DNA of 64,000 bases from Actinacidiphila cocklensis (GCF_907177275.1 NZ_CAJSLV010000001.1:248001-312000), one strand, 5' to 3'; shown: positions 43,501 through 52,674, counted from the stretch's first letter. A program made the numbers and translations. Notes: generated by a model not told the origin, from the letters alone.

Positions 43501-44454
43501 CTGGACCCGTCCACCGGCAGCTGGACCCAGCTGGCCGGCGCGCAGGACCGCAGGACCGCCCCCGCCCACGGCTTCATCAACGGCAGGTTCTACGTCGCGG
43601 GCGGCTTCGGGCTCTTCGGCGACCCCGACCCCAAGACGGAGATCTACGACCCCGCCGCCAACACCTGGACCACCGGCGCACCCGCACCCCGGCCCTACGG
43701 CGGAGCGGGCACCGCGACGCTCGACGGCAAGCTGTACACGGTCGGCGGCTGCGAGGCGTACATCTGCCACACCACCGACGCCAGCGTCTACGATCCGGCC
43801 ACCGACAGCTGGTCGGCGATCGCCTCGTACCCGGAGAAGGTCGCCTGGGAGTCGTGCGCGGGCATCGACGGCAACCTCTACTGCGCCGGGGGCGTGGCAC
43901 AGACCGACGGGGTGCCGGGGAACCAGCCGATCAAGCACGCCTACGTCTACGACCCCGACGCCGACAGCTGGTCCCGGCTTCCCGACATGCCGATCCCGCT
44001 GTGGGGTTCGAGCTACACGTCCGCCAACGGCCTGCTGGTCGTCTCCAGCGGCGTCAGCGGAACCCTCGTCACCAACCAGGGCTTCGCGTTCGACCCGCAG
44101 ACCGGCGGCTGGAGCGTGCTGCCCAACGCCCCCACCGCGACCTATCGCAGCGGCAGCGCCCTGGGCCTGTACAAGTTCGGCGGCCCGGACAGCGACAACG
44201 GGGTGGCGAACACGGTGGAGCACCTCCCCGGATACGACCAGCAGGACCGGGCCGAGGTCAGCTGGCTCAGCGAGTCCAGGAGCCGGATCACCCTGCAGCC
44301 CGGTGCGAGCGTGACCGTCACCGTCACGCTGGACTCCGACGTCCCGGAGATCATGCAGCCCGGTGAGTACGACGCCCAACTGGTGTTCAGCAGCGACACC
44401 CCCTATGTGGTGCCGCCGGTCGCCGTGGCCCTCCACGTCGCCGAGCGCTGGTAG
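40537..44454 (+). CDS. Secreted multidomain sedolisin (S53) protease with kelch-type propeller
   Basis: 1305 residues from a GTG at 40537 with CAGGGAG 6 bases upstream; the signal ends near residue 38. The S53 domain (about 85-430) shows Glu173 and Asp177 with the expected four-residue spacing and Ser352 in G-G-T-S-V-S-A-P. Two carboxypeptidase-regulatory-like domains follow (about 430-590), then a beta-sandwich (T-I-E-V-D-A-T-D-D-G-G), another regulatory-like domain, and kelch repeats (about 945-1230: G-R-F-Y-V-A-G-G-F, L-Y-T-V-G-G-C). It acts outside the cell; the extra domains may bind polymer or protein substrate. Confidence 0.9.
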   Translation: MFQPRKRDGGTRALDLLIAVSSAAVIAVLGLQSPARAAPSTATAPAAPASASADQRLPFEPACATPAKGDAACYALRRTDVKPVEGLRSAVDTPVGYGPADLQDAYALPEGGGTGQTVAIVDAFDDPAAEADLAVYREQYGLPACTSDTGCFRKVDQRGGTDYPEPNTDWAGEISLDLDMVSAVAPNARILLVEADDNGLDSLGAAVDEAVALGAKYVSNSYGSDYTQGSGEDPAEATAYDPHYNHPGVAVVASSGDYGMGVAYPASSQYVTSVGGTSLVRAPGTARGWSEAAWNSAGSGCSAYEPKPAFQKDTGCPNRSVADVSAVADQDTGVAVYQTYGTSGWQVYGGTSVSAPIIAGVYAVAGTPVPGTYPNSYPYATSGAGLNDVTGGSNGSCDPAYLCNGTAGYDGPTGLGTPKGLAAFRSGPHGDLSGTVTDRATGRPVAGAAVTVGDSAVRTDAKGAYSLTLPVGSYDVAVDAFAYATGTAKSVAVADGATLTRNFALSPLPSQTISGKVTDGSGHGWPLYARITADGVPGGPVWTDPATGAYTMTLPRGHDYTLHVTASLPGYQGVDKTVTFGDVRRTVNLSVPTDPWQATAAGYAVHLAGPTEGFTSSTAAPTGWSVVNADGTTGGWEFDDPHARGNRTGGDGAFAIADSGHFGYGAFQDTQLISPVYDLSHASVPELAFNTMYQNYPEQTIEVDATDDGGATWKNVWSTTIGTVGPGRIEVPLTDYAGKPGVRLRFHYTASWGEFWGVDNVFVGQRDYTPTPGGLVVGTVADVNTGSGLIGATVTSQDDPAVTATTVATPDDPKLGDGYYSLFSPETGKRDLAVAKRPYTALSEKVKVAADSTVSASYKLKAGRLQVTSDPISASVGWGGRTTRKLTVRNTGGAPATLRVGERSGAPHAAAVQGAPLQRTKGDFSPLPLTAGPAAPKAAANAVPSGGVWESAPAFPQSVADNAAGAYGGKIYSADGYMDNGPSSDLYALDPSTGSWTQLAGAQDRRTAPAHGFINGRFYVAGGFGLFGDPDPKTEIYDPAANTWTTGAPAPRPYGGAGTATLDGKLYTVGGCEAYICHTTDASVYDPATDSWSAIASYPEKVAWESCAGIDGNLYCAGGVAQTDGVPGNQPIKHAYVYDPDADSWSRLPDMPIPLWGSSYTSANGLLVVSSGVSGTLVTNQGFAFDPQTGGWSVLPNAPTATYRSGSALGLYKFGGPDSDNGVANTVEHLPGYDQQDRAEVSWLSESRSRITLQPGASVTVTVTLDSDVPEIMQPGEYDAQLVFSSDTPYVVPPVAVALHVAERW

Positions 44455-44471
44455 TTCCGGCACCACGGAAA

Positions 44472-44503
44472 GGGCGGGCCGGTTCCTCGGAACCGGCCCG
44501 CCC
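44472..44503. terminator. Strong bidirectional terminator
   Basis: GGGCGGGCCGGTTCC (44472-44486) and GGAACCGGCCCGCCC (44489-44503) are perfect inverted copies, between convergent genes ending at 44454 and 44550. Confidence 0.8.
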
Positions 44504-44549
44504 GCCGTCGCTGCGGCACCGCCGGCCAGATGCGGACCAGAACCGCGGC

Positions 44550-44945
44550 CTAGTCCTGCGGTGCCAGGGTGCGCAGGACGTCGAACTCGTTGCCCTCGGG
44601 GTCGGCCATGACGACCCAGTTCCGGTCCGGGCCCTGGCCCACGTCCGTCGTGGTGGCGCCGAGGCCGAGCAGTCTGGTCACCTCGTCCTCGGTGCTGCCG
44701 TCGATCGGACTGACGTCGAGATGGAGCCGGTTCTTGACGGTCTTGCCCTCGGGCACGCGGATGAACACCAGGGTGGGCGGCATCTGGCGGGCACGGACCT
44801 CCTCCACGGTCGGCACCCAGGAGCCGATCTCGACCTTGTCCCCGCTCCGGTCGATCACCTCGAAGTCCAAGACCTCGCACCAGAAGGCCGCGAGCCTCTC
44901 CGGATCGTGGCAGTCGACGGTCAGCTCGGTGAACCTGCTTGTCAT
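44550..44945 (-). CDS. VOC-family (glyoxalase-like) protein
   Basis: 131 residues with the actinomycete VOC signature D-C-H-D-P-E-R-L-A-A-F-W near the start, R-L-H-L-D-V in the middle and D-P-E-G-N-E-F-D-V at the end, which are the usual metal-ligand regions of two beta-alpha-beta-beta-beta units. Members bind or isomerise small electrophiles or antibiotics. No neighbour fixes the function. It is divergent from another VOC gene 93 bases away, suggesting duplication. Confidence 0.85.
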   Translation of the reverse strand: MTSRFTELTVDCHDPERLAAFWCEVLDFEVIDRSGDKVEIGSWVPTVEEVRARQMPPTLVFIRVPEGKTVKNRLHLDVSPIDGSTEDEVTRLLGLGATTTDVGQGPDRNWVVMADPEGNEFDVLRTLAPQD

Positions 44946-45038
44946 GCTTCTCCCCGGTAGTTCGGACGGGGCTCAGCGTAGGACGCGGGCCGGCGGATCC
45001 GGGGATCGTCTGTCAGACCTGTCTGGGACGCTCCGAGC

Positions 45039-45494
45039 ATGGAGATGACAGTGCAGGTGACGATCGACTGCTCCGATCCGCAGCGAATGGTGGCTTTCTG
45101 GGCCGAGGCCCTGGGCTACGTACCTGAGCCTCCGCCCGGCGGGCACGCGACGTGGCGTGCCTACTGGGCGGCGGTGGGGGTGCCCGAGGCGGAGTTGCCC
45201 GACGGTGCCGGGGACATTCCGGAGTCGATCATCGACCCCGCCGGAGGGGGACCAAGGGTGTGGTTCCAGCAGGTCCCTGAGCCGAAGGTCGCCAAGAACC
45301 GCTGGCACTTCGACCTGAAGGTCGGCGGGGGCCGTGACGTCCCGCTGGACGTCCGCACGCAGCGGGTCGATGCCGCGGTGGAGCGCCTCGTCAAGGCTGG
45401 TGCCACCGTGCTGCGGATCAAGGATGAGCCGGACACGGGGCTCTACGCCGCCGCCATGCAGGACCCCGAGGGCAACGAATTCGACGTCGTGTAG
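45039..45494 (+). CDS. VOC-family (glyoxalase-like) protein
   Basis: 151 residues. The same pattern as its divergent neighbour: D-C-S-D-P-Q-R-M-V-A-F-W, R-W-H-F-D-L-K and D-P-E-G-N-E-F-D-V. A start at ATG 45045 is also possible. The pair 44550/45039 are probably paralogues sharing a promoter region. Substrate unknown. Confidence 0.85.
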   Translation: MEMTVQVTIDCSDPQRMVAFWAEALGYVPEPPPGGHATWRAYWAAVGVPEAELPDGAGDIPESIIDPAGGGPRVWFQQVPEPKVAKNRWHFDLKVGGGRDVPLDVRTQRVDAAVERLVKAGATVLRIKDEPDTGLYAAAMQDPEGNEFDVV

Positions 45495-45719
45495 AGGCCA
45501 CCCGCCTCGGCTCGCTGCCACGGACACCGCTTCTTCCGGTGTCCTCCCGCGCGGATGCCGCCGGCAGGTCGGAGCTGCCGCCGTCCCGGTGCGGCTCGAT
45601 GAGGTCGGCCGAGGTCAGAGGCGCAATCCGGACATCCTCTAGACTCGGGCCCTGGCGCTGTCGCAGCCAGGTCGGCAGCGGACCCGGGCTGCGATGAGCC
45701 GGCCGTTGGAGGCAGCCCG

Positions 45720-48518
45720 ATGAACGACATGGACCCGGGGGGCTGCCCTGCCTCCACGCGGCTGGTCGGTCGCGACGGGGACCTCTCGTTCATCCAGTCC
45801 TTCTTCGGCAACTCCGAGGTCCAGGGAGCGGCTCTGCTGCTCTCCGGCGAGGCGGGCGTGGGGAAGACCGCCGTGCTCGACGCCGTGGCGGCCGGCGCGG
45901 CGCGGGGCGGCGCCCGGGTCCTGCGCGCGGCCGGCGTGCAGTTCGAGGCCGACATCAGCTAGGCCGGACTCAACCAGCTGCTCGTCCCGCTGTTCGACGA
46001 CTTCGACATCCTGGACGACGTCCACCGCGACGCCCTGCGGGTCGCGGTCGGCATCGGCAGCGGGCCGCCGCCCGACCGCCTCCTGACCTCCACCGCGGCG
46101 CTGCTGCTGCTCCGGATGATCTCCGTCCGCACCCCGCTGCTGATCGTGGTCGACGACCTGCCGTGGCTGGACCGGGCGACCAACGCCGTCCTCGGCTTCG
46201 TGGCCCGCCGGCTCATCGGCAGCCGTATCGGCTTCCTGGCCGCCTCCCGCGCGGGCGCCGTCAGCTTCTTCGAGCCCAGCGGCCTGAGCACCCGCCTGCT
46301 GGAGCCGCTGGACGACGCCTCGTCGGCCGAGTTGCTGGCCCTGGCCCACCCCGATGTCTCGCCCGCAGTACGGCGCCGCATCGCGGCCGAGGCCCGCGGC
46401 AACCCGCTCGCGCTGGTGGAGCTGCCCACCGCGCTCTCCACCGAGCAGCGCGCGGCCCTGGCGGCCGTGCCCGGCGTGCTGCCCCTGAGCGAACGGCTGC
46501 AGGCCATATTCGCCGAGCGGGTGGCCGGCCTGCCCGACCGCAGCCGCGAGATGCTGCTGATCGCCGCCCTCGACGGAACCGGCGACCTGGCCTGCGTCGA
46601 GGCCGCCACGGCCGGCCGCGGCTCCGTGGACGACCTCGCCCCCGCGGAGCGGAGCCGGCTGGTGACGGTCTCCGCGGACAACCAGCGGCTGTCCTTCCGG
46701 CATCCGCTGATCGGCTCCACCGTGGTGGATCTGGCGACCGCCTCGGAGCGCAGAAGAGCCCACCAGGCGCTCGCCGGCGTACTCGGCGACCAGCTGGAGC
46801 GCCGGGCCTGGCACCTGGGAGAGGCCGCCGTGGGCCGGGACGAGACGGTCGCCGCGCTGCTGGAGGAGGCCGCGCGGCGCCGGCTGCGGCGCGGCGACGC
46901 GCTCGGTGCGGTGTCCGCGCTCACCCGGGCCGCCGGGCTCAGCCCCGCGGCGGCCGACGAGAGCCGCCGGCTGGCCGAGGCGGCCTACGTCGGCGTGGAC
47001 TCCGGCGGCGAGCTGGAGGACGCCTCGCGGCTGCTCGCCGGCGCCCAGCTGGCCCACCCCGCCACGGGGCGCGAGTCGCTGCACGCGGCGGCCGCGTCCG
47101 CGTTCCTCCTGATCAACAGGGACGGCGACATCGACACCGCGTACCGGCTCCTGGTCGGCGCGATCGAAGCCGGGGACCACGGCTACGACGCCTCGGACGC
47201 GGCCCTCGTCGAGGCTCTGCATCTGCTGGTGCTGCTGTGCTGGTACGGCGGTGACGCGACGTTGTGGCAGCCGCTGCTCGCGTTCATGGACCGGCTCACC
47301 CCCGCACCGCCCGAACTGCTCTGGGTGATCATCAGGACCTTCGGCGACCCGGCGCGCACCGGACCCGAGGCCCTGCCCCGGCTGACGAAGCTGATCGCCG
47401 CCCTCGGCGACGACCCCACCCAGGTGGTGCGCGTCGGCACCGCCGCGGTCTTCGCGGACCGCCTCGGGGAATTCCGGTGGGCCACCCGCCGGCTGGTGGA
47501 GCAGGGCCGCGCGGGCACCGCGCCCGTCCGCAGGTACCTGGGCGCGCTGATGCACCTCGGCCTGGACTACTTCCACCTGGGCAGGTGGGACGACGCCGCG
47601 GAGCTGGCGGCCGAGGGGCTGCGGCTGTGCGAGGACCACGACTACCGGTTCTACGCCTGGTACTTCCAGTACATCCAGGCGGCGGTGGCCGGTGTGCGGG
47701 GCGACGGGGAGACCAGTGCCGCGCTGACCGAGGAGATCATCCGCTGGGCGACACCGCGCGGGACCCACGGCGCGCGCTACTTCGCCTGCCACGCCCGGAC
47801 GCTGGCCGCCCTCGGCAGCGGCGACTTCGAGACCGCGTACCAGCACGGCAGCGCTCTCAGCCCGCCGGGAACCGTCGCCCCCTACATCCCGATCGCCATG
47901 TGGGGCACGATGGATCTGGTCGAGGCGGCCATCAGGACCGGCCGGGAGAAGGAGGCAGCCGCCCACGCCGCCGCCATGCGCGACTCCGAGATGGCCGGTC
48001 TCTCGCCCCGGCTGGAGCTCCTGGTGCTGGCCTGCGAGGCGATGACCACGCCGGGGGAGGAGGCCGTCGCGCTCTTCGAGCGGGCACTGTCCCTGCCCGA
48101 CCAGGAGCGCCGGCCCTTCGACGTCGCGCGCGTGCGGCTCTTCCACGGTGAGCGGCTGCGGCGGCTGCGTGCCACGGCGCAGGCCCGCGAACAACTGACG
48201 CAGGCGCTGGACGGGTTCCAGCGCCTGGGGGCCAGGCCCTGGGCGGAGCGCGCCGCGGCCGAGCTGCGCGCCAGCGGCCAGTCGGCGGCCGGCGCCCGCC
48301 TGGGAGCCGCGGCGCTGACCGCCCAGGAGCTGCAGATCGCCACGCTCGCGGCGACCGGACTGACCAACAAGCAGATCGCCGAACAGCTCTTCCTGTCCCA
48401 TCGGACCATCGGCACGCATCTGTACCAGATCTATCCCAAGCTGGGCATCAGCTCGCGGGCCGCGCTGCGCGACGCGCTCTCCCGGCTCGAAGGGGCCTCC
48501 GGGAACGGCGAGGGCTGA
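45720..48518 (+). pseudogene. LAL-type LuxR regulator with in-frame amber codon
   Basis: 932 codons, ATG at 45720. The head has an AAA/STAND P-loop G-E-A-G-V-G-K-T (43-50); codon 81 is TAG (45960-45962), in the place where relatives have an aromatic residue before A-G-L-N-Q-L-L. The frame then continues without other stops through Walker B (L-L-I-V-V-D-D), a long TPR-like region and a C-terminal LuxR helix-turn-helix (L-T-A-Q-E-L-Q-I-A ... N-K-Q-I-A-E-Q-L-F-L-S-H-R-T-I). TAC to TAG is the simplest cause. Restart at GTG or ATG codons beyond 46000 would lack the P-loop. It lies just before an SRPBCC gene. Confidence 0.85.
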
Positions 48519-48671
48519 GCGCGGCGGACGCGGACCGACGGGTTCGGCCCCGCTCAGTCATTCGACGTATGCCGTGCCCCGCGCCTGCGCGCACAGTGGA
48601 CGCCGGGACGGCATGGACGGACCCCCGGTGGCCGCGTGGGATGCCACCCGGCACCACGAGAGGGGAACCGG

Positions 48672-49154
48672 ATGGTCGGCGCGTCGGACAGCCATCCGGA
48701 CATCCACTGGCCGGCCGGCTTCTCGCCGGACCAGGCACATGGCTTCTGCCGCGCGCAGGCCGTCGTGCACGCTCCGCCCAGTACGGCCTTCGCCCTGCTC
48801 ACGGACGTGGCGCGATGGCCGGAATGGGTCCCGGGCGTCACCGAGGCGCGCACCGGGGCGGTCGCCGGCGCCTTCGCGGTGCGGTTCCACGACCACCCGT
48901 TCGAGATCTGCCTGGGAGAACACGTGCCGCACAGCCGGCTCGGCTGGTCGGGCATCGGCAGCGGTGTGCAGCTGTACCAGGCCTGGCTGCTCACCCCGGT
49001 CGCGGACGGCACCCTTGTGGTGACCGAGAACGTGGTCCGCGGCCCCGTCGCCAGGTCCATCGACGCGCTGGCCCCGGTGTGGACGGAGCGCCTGAACGTC
49101 CTGTGGCTCGCGCAGCTCAGGAGACGGCTGGGGAAGGCGGACGGCGGCGCCTGA
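48672..49154 (+). CDS. SRPBCC family protein (copy 1)
   Basis: 160 residues from an ATG at 48672 with AGGGGA upstream. START/Bet v1-like fold: A-F-A-L-L-T-D-V-A-R-W-P-E-W-V-P-G and a long C-terminal helix. The head D-S-H-P-D-I-H-W-P-A-G-F-S-P-D is almost the same as in the copy at 59278. Such proteins bind hydrophobic ligands or act as polyketide cyclases. It follows the LAL gene by 154 bases; the other copy is beside a stub of a similar regulator. Confidence 0.85.
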   Translation: MVGASDSHPDIHWPAGFSPDQAHGFCRAQAVVHAPPSTAFALLTDVARWPEWVPGVTEARTGAVAGAFAVRFHDHPFEICLGEHVPHSRLGWSGIGSGVQLYQAWLLTPVADGTLVVTENVVRGPVARSIDALAPVWTERLNVLWLAQLRRRLGKADGGA

Positions 49155-49171
49155 CGGGCGTCGTGCCCGCA

Positions 49172-49207
49172 CGAAGGGGCCGGCAGCCTCCGCTGCCGGC
49201 CCCTTCG
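49172..49207. terminator. Strong bidirectional terminator
   Basis: CGAAGGGGCCGGCAGC (49172-49187) and GCTGCCGGCCCCTTCG (49192-49207) are perfect inverted copies between convergent genes ending at 49154 and 49228. Confidence 0.8.
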
Positions 49208-49227
49208 CGCGCCGCTGTGCGGCGGGG

Positions 49228-50154
49228 TCAGCCCGCGGCGCCCAGGCGGGCGGTGTAGAAGCCGGTGAGCCTGGCGACCGCGGGGTCGACGCACTCCCGC
49301 TTGTCGTAGAGGTCGACGTGGCTCGCGCCCTCGATCCAGTGCAGCTCCTTGGGGCCGACGGCACGCTGGTGGACCTCGACCGCCATCCACGAGGTGACGG
49401 CCCGGGTGCCGACGATCTGCAGCAGCGGGCGGTCGCCGATCAGCGGAACGGCGTGGAAGGCGTCGAAGGCCGCCATCTTGTCGACGCTCTCCCAGACGAA
49501 GAACTTCGCCGACCGCTCGTGCGCCCCGCGGGGGGTGCAGTAGTACTCGAAGCCCTCCACGCCGTGCTCCCCGCCGAGTGCGCCGGCCTGCTCGGCCGTC
49601 TCCGGGAAGATCGGCAGCACCGCGGGCTCCACTCCGAGGGCGGCCGCGGTGCGGGCCTGGGCGGCGGCGTCCAGCATCCCCTGGAAGACGGCGAGGTCCT
49701 GGGCGCCGTCGGCGCCGAATCGGAACTGGCGGGCGATGTCGACGCCGCTGACGGTGGCCACCGCCTTGATCCGGTGGTCACCTCCGGTGGCGCTCAGCAC
49801 GTAACCGCCCGAGGCGCAGATGCCCAGGGCGCCGATGCGGTCGGCGTCGACCTCACCGCGGGTGGTGAGGAAGGTGACCGCGGCCTTGAGGTCCTCCACC
49901 CGGTGAGCGGGGTCCTCAAGACCGCGCGGCAGACCACCGGACTCGCCCTGGAAGGCGGAGTCGAAGGCGAGCGCGACGAAGCCCTGCTCGGCCAGCCGGC
50001 CCGCGTACAGGCCGGCCGCCTGCTCCTTGACCCCGGTGCCGGGGTGGCCGACGACGACCGCGGGCCGCGGCCCCGCCGCCGGTGCGTCGGGGACGTAGAG
50101 GTGACCGGCCAGCTCGATGCCGGCGCTGTCGAAGGTGACACTGGTTCTGGCCAT
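49228..50154 (-). CDS. Alpha/beta hydrolase, dienelactone-hydrolase-like
   Basis: 308 residues, no signal peptide. H-P-G-T-G near residue 37 marks the oxyanion region, nucleophile Ser in G-I-C-A-S-G-G-Y, and the late G-A-S-H-V-D-L-Y supplies the His. This fits the YcjY/UPF0227/dienelactone-hydrolase-like group of xenobiotic or lactone hydrolases. It is followed on the opposite side by a membrane protein gene and the tannase-like gene on the same strand, possibly one operon. Confidence 0.85.
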   Translation of the reverse strand: MARTSVTFDSAGIELAGHLYVPDAPAAGPRPAVVVGHPGTGVKEQAAGLYAGRLAEQGFVALAFDSAFQGESGGLPRGLEDPAHRVEDLKAAVTFLTTRGEVDADRIGALGICASGGYVLSATGGDHRIKAVATVSGVDIARQFRFGADGAQDLAVFQGMLDAAAQARTAAALGVEPAVLPIFPETAEQAGALGGEHGVEGFEYYCTPRGAHERSAKFFVWESVDKMAAFDAFHAVPLIGDRPLLQIVGTRAVTSWMAVEVHQRAVGPKELHWIEGASHVDLYDKRECVDPAVARLTGFYTARLGAAG

Positions 50155-50250
50155 GAGGGCACTCTCCTGAAGATCACGCTGAAATCGGTGGCCGCCACAC
50201 CGCTCGGTGGGCTCCGTGCCGCGGACGGACGGACGGCGGCGGTGCTGCTG

Positions 50251-50841
50251 TCAGGCGGTGCTGGTGCGTAGCTGGCGGGACTTCCAGCCCAGCAGCAGGG
50301 CCTGGAGGATGAACCACACCCCGCCGCCCGTGGCGTACACCGACAGCACGTCGAGCGAGGGGTTGTCGCCCGCCGCCTGGATGTTGTAGGTGATGCCGAC
50401 CAGGAAGGACAGCGCGCCCGAGATCAGGGTCGGCCACTGCTTGCCCAGCTCGGGGCCGCGCCGCCGCACTCCCACGACCACCTGGGCGGCACCGGAGACG
50501 AGCGCCCAGGCGCCGAACACATGCAGCACCGGCGCCACGCCGCCGGCGCCGGCGAAACCGAGCGCGACGGCGGCCAGCGTGCTGAGCACCCCGTTGAACG
50601 CGATGACGCGGCGCTCCGAGCCGTCGGGGGTGGCGCGGTGGTCGATCAGCGAGGACACCGCGTCGATCAGCGGGTAGGCGACCAGCAGCGTGATCGCCGC
50701 CGCGTCGAGGTCCCCGTGGGCCTTGGCGAACGCCAGTGCCCACACCACGGCCAGGACACCGCGGCCCAGGTACAGCCTCCGCAGGGAGGAGCGTTCGCCC
50801 GCGCCCGCCGTGCTCGACGGCGCCGATGTCTGCGTGCTCAT
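50251..50841 (-). CDS. Integral membrane protein, DUF308/HdeD-like
   Basis: 196 residues with about six hydrophobic helices (G-R-G-V-L-A-V-V-W-A-L-A-F, L-L-V-A-Y-P-L-I-D-A-V, A-A-V-A-L-G-F-A-G-A-G-G-V). The short helices with central Asp and Gly resemble DUF308/HdeD proteins. Function unknown. It lies between the tannase-like gene and the hydrolase at 49228, all leftward. Confidence 0.75.
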   Translation of the reverse strand: MSTQTSAPSSTAGAGERSSLRRLYLGRGVLAVVWALAFAKAHGDLDAAAITLLVAYPLIDAVSSLIDHRATPDGSERRVIAFNGVLSTLAAVALGFAGAGGVAPVLHVFGAWALVSGAAQVVVGVRRRGPELGKQWPTLISGALSFLVGITYNIQAAGDNPSLDVLSVYATGGGVWFILQALLLGWKSRQLRTSTA

Positions 50842-50885
50842 GTTGGTTCGGCCTTTCTCAGATCAGGGGTTGGTGGTCGGCCCGG

Positions 50886-52508
50886 TCAGTGCCGGGACGG
50901 GGAGACGCAGCGGAAGCTGGAGGCCAGAGCCGGGTCCGCGTTGTCCCCCTTGTAGCGGGACACCTGCGGGTAGCTGCACAGGTCGCGGGTGACGGCCTGG
51001 CCGTCGGCGTTGATCAGGGTGGCGGGCAGGGTCGCGGGCGCCTTGCCGTGCTCGACCCAGGAGGTCAGCGCGCCGAGCCCGTCGGCCGAGCCGTCGGCGC
51101 CGTTGAGGCCGCAGTGGGCGGTGTTCGGGGCGAGGAAGAGACGGTAGAAGTCGTCGGTCCTCTCGGCGCTGCCGATCTCCCGCTCGACCTGGTCGTGGTA
51201 CTGCACGGTGCCGGCGGTGGGGATGAACTGGTCGGCGCTGCCGTGCCAGGTGATCAGCTTGCCGCCGGACTTGCGGAAGGCGGACAGGTCCGGGTCGTCG
51301 GTGCCGATGACCTTGTCGTACTCGGCCTCGGACTGCTTGAACAGCGTGGTGAAGTCGCTGTAGGTGATCGTCGAGACGTCGAAGGAGGGGTCCTTCTCCA
51401 GGAAGAGCTGGACCCACAGGGCGGGCACCTGGAAGGGCGCGCCCTTGACCGGGCCGTCGGTGTCCTTCGTGATGCCGGCAAGACCGCTCAGGTCGGCGCC
51501 GATCGGGACGCCGGACCACAGCTTCCTGCCCGACGTGGTGCGCGGGCCGTCCCAGATCTTGCGGACGACGGTGGCGTCGGCCGCCGTGATGGTCAGCTCC
51601 TTGCCCTCGCACACGACCGTGGTGCCGACCAGCCGGCGCGGGTCGAAGTCGCACCGGGACGGGTCGTTGACCAGGCCGTCCTTGACGCCGTCGAGCGCGT
51701 CGCAGGACTGGACGGCGGCGCTGGTGAAGGCCTTGAACTCGCAGTCGGTCGGGTAGGTCTTCTCGTTGTTCATGACCACCTGCGGCCACAGGGTGGCGAC
51801 CTCGAACTCGTCCCAGTTGACGGCGGGTGCGTCGGCGAGGATGCCGTCGTAGTCGCCGGGGTAGCGCTGGGCCTCCATGTAGCCCTGGCGTCCGCCGGTG
51901 GAGCAGCCGGTGAAGTAGGAGAAGGCGGCGCGCTTGCCGTAGACCCCGGCCACCACGGCCTTGCCGACGACCGTTGCCTCGTGTGCGGAGCGGGAGGCGA
52001 AGTTCTTCAGCAGCGCGGCGTTGACCTGGCCCTTGCCGTCCAGCACCCAGCCGGTGTCGACGACGTCGCCGACGCCGGCGTCGGTGGTGGTCGCCGCGTA
52101 GCCGCTCTTGACGGCGTTGGCCAGGCCGACGCCGTTGTCCCCGGCGCTGTAGGCGCTGCCGCCGAGGGCCTGGAAGCGGCCGTTCCACTGCTCCAGGGGC
52201 AGCCAGGTCCGCACCTTGGCGTGGTCGTTGTCGCCCGGGTGCGTGAGGGTGACCGTCACATCGCAGTAGGCCGGGACGTTCTCCGCGGTGCCGCCCAGGA
52301 TGCCGGTGCCGTGGACGGTGCCGCCCGGCTGGCGGACCGCCGTCACGGACTCCACCGCGGTGCCGGCCGGGGCCTGCAGGGACGGCGCCGCACAGGCCGG
52401 CGGCGCGGAGACGGGGGTGCTCGTGGGCTCCGCCGACGCGTTCGGCAGATACACCGCGACGGCGGCCAGCGGCACACCGGCCGCGAGGACAGCGAGAGCT
52501 TTCTTCAT
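50886..52508 (-). CDS. Secreted tannase/feruloyl-esterase family enzyme
   Basis: 540 residues. Sec signal (M-K-K-A-L-A-V-L-A-A-G..., cut about residue 26). Catalytic Ser203 in G-C-S-T-G-G-R-Q-G; late W-H-G-S-A-D and H-C-G complete the likely Asp and His. Paired Cys, including the pair next to the active site in this family, are present. It should hydrolyse aromatic esters such as gallate or ferulate esters outside the cell. Motif B lies about 150 bases upstream, shared with other genes of the region. Confidence 0.9.
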   Translation of the reverse strand: MKKALAVLAAGVPLAAVAVYLPNASAEPTSTPVSAPPACAAPSLQAPAGTAVESVTAVRQPGGTVHGTGILGGTAENVPAYCDVTVTLTHPGDNDHAKVRTWLPLEQWNGRFQALGGSAYSAGDNGVGLANAVKSGYAATTTDAGVGDVVDTGWVLDGKGQVNAALLKNFASRSAHEATVVGKAVVAGVYGKRAAFSYFTGCSTGGRQGYMEAQRYPGDYDGILADAPAVNWDEFEVATLWPQVVMNNEKTYPTDCEFKAFTSAAVQSCDALDGVKDGLVNDPSRCDFDPRRLVGTTVVCEGKELTITAADATVVRKIWDGPRTTSGRKLWSGVPIGADLSGLAGITKDTDGPVKGAPFQVPALWVQLFLEKDPSFDVSTITYSDFTTLFKQSEAEYDKVIGTDDPDLSAFRKSGGKLITWHGSADQFIPTAGTVQYHDQVEREIGSAERTDDFYRLFLAPNTAHCGLNGADGSADGLGALTSWVEHGKAPATLPATLINADGQAVTRDLCSYPQVSRYKGDNADPALASSFRCVSPSRH

Positions 52509-52655
52509 TGCTTTCCCAATCTGAGAAGGAGGTGTGCGCCTGACTGCGGCGACACATGTTGCACGTCACATCAGAAGAACATCGGGTGGGCCGGCGGGTT
52601 CGTTCGTCCGCTACGCCGGCCAGGTCCCACTCTGGCGGCACGCGATGCGCGGCCG

Positions 52656-52674
52656 CATCAGTCAGTTGACGGTC
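52656..52674 (-). promoter_or_regulatory. Regulon motif B, copy upstream of tannase-like gene
   Basis: In the direction of the tannase-like gene it reads GACCGTCAACTGACTGATG. Close copies occur at 54356, 58406 and 60148, each ahead of a gene in the same orientation. The core GTCA-NN-TGAC is palindromic. Confidence 0.6.

Noticed and set aside
40633..44880. 1415-codon open frame on the minus strand
   Set aside because: Antisense of the sedolisin gene; Gly/Arg/Val-rich translation without recognisable domains.
45639..48419. 926-codon open frame on the minus strand
   Set aside because: It is the antisense shadow of the LAL regulator. High GC in third positions keeps the opposite frame open; the translation has no family motifs.
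48552..48568. Possible further motif B copy (CTCAGTCATTCGACGTA)
   Set aside because: Only part matches and it is reversed relative to the following SRPBCC gene; kept out of the motif set.
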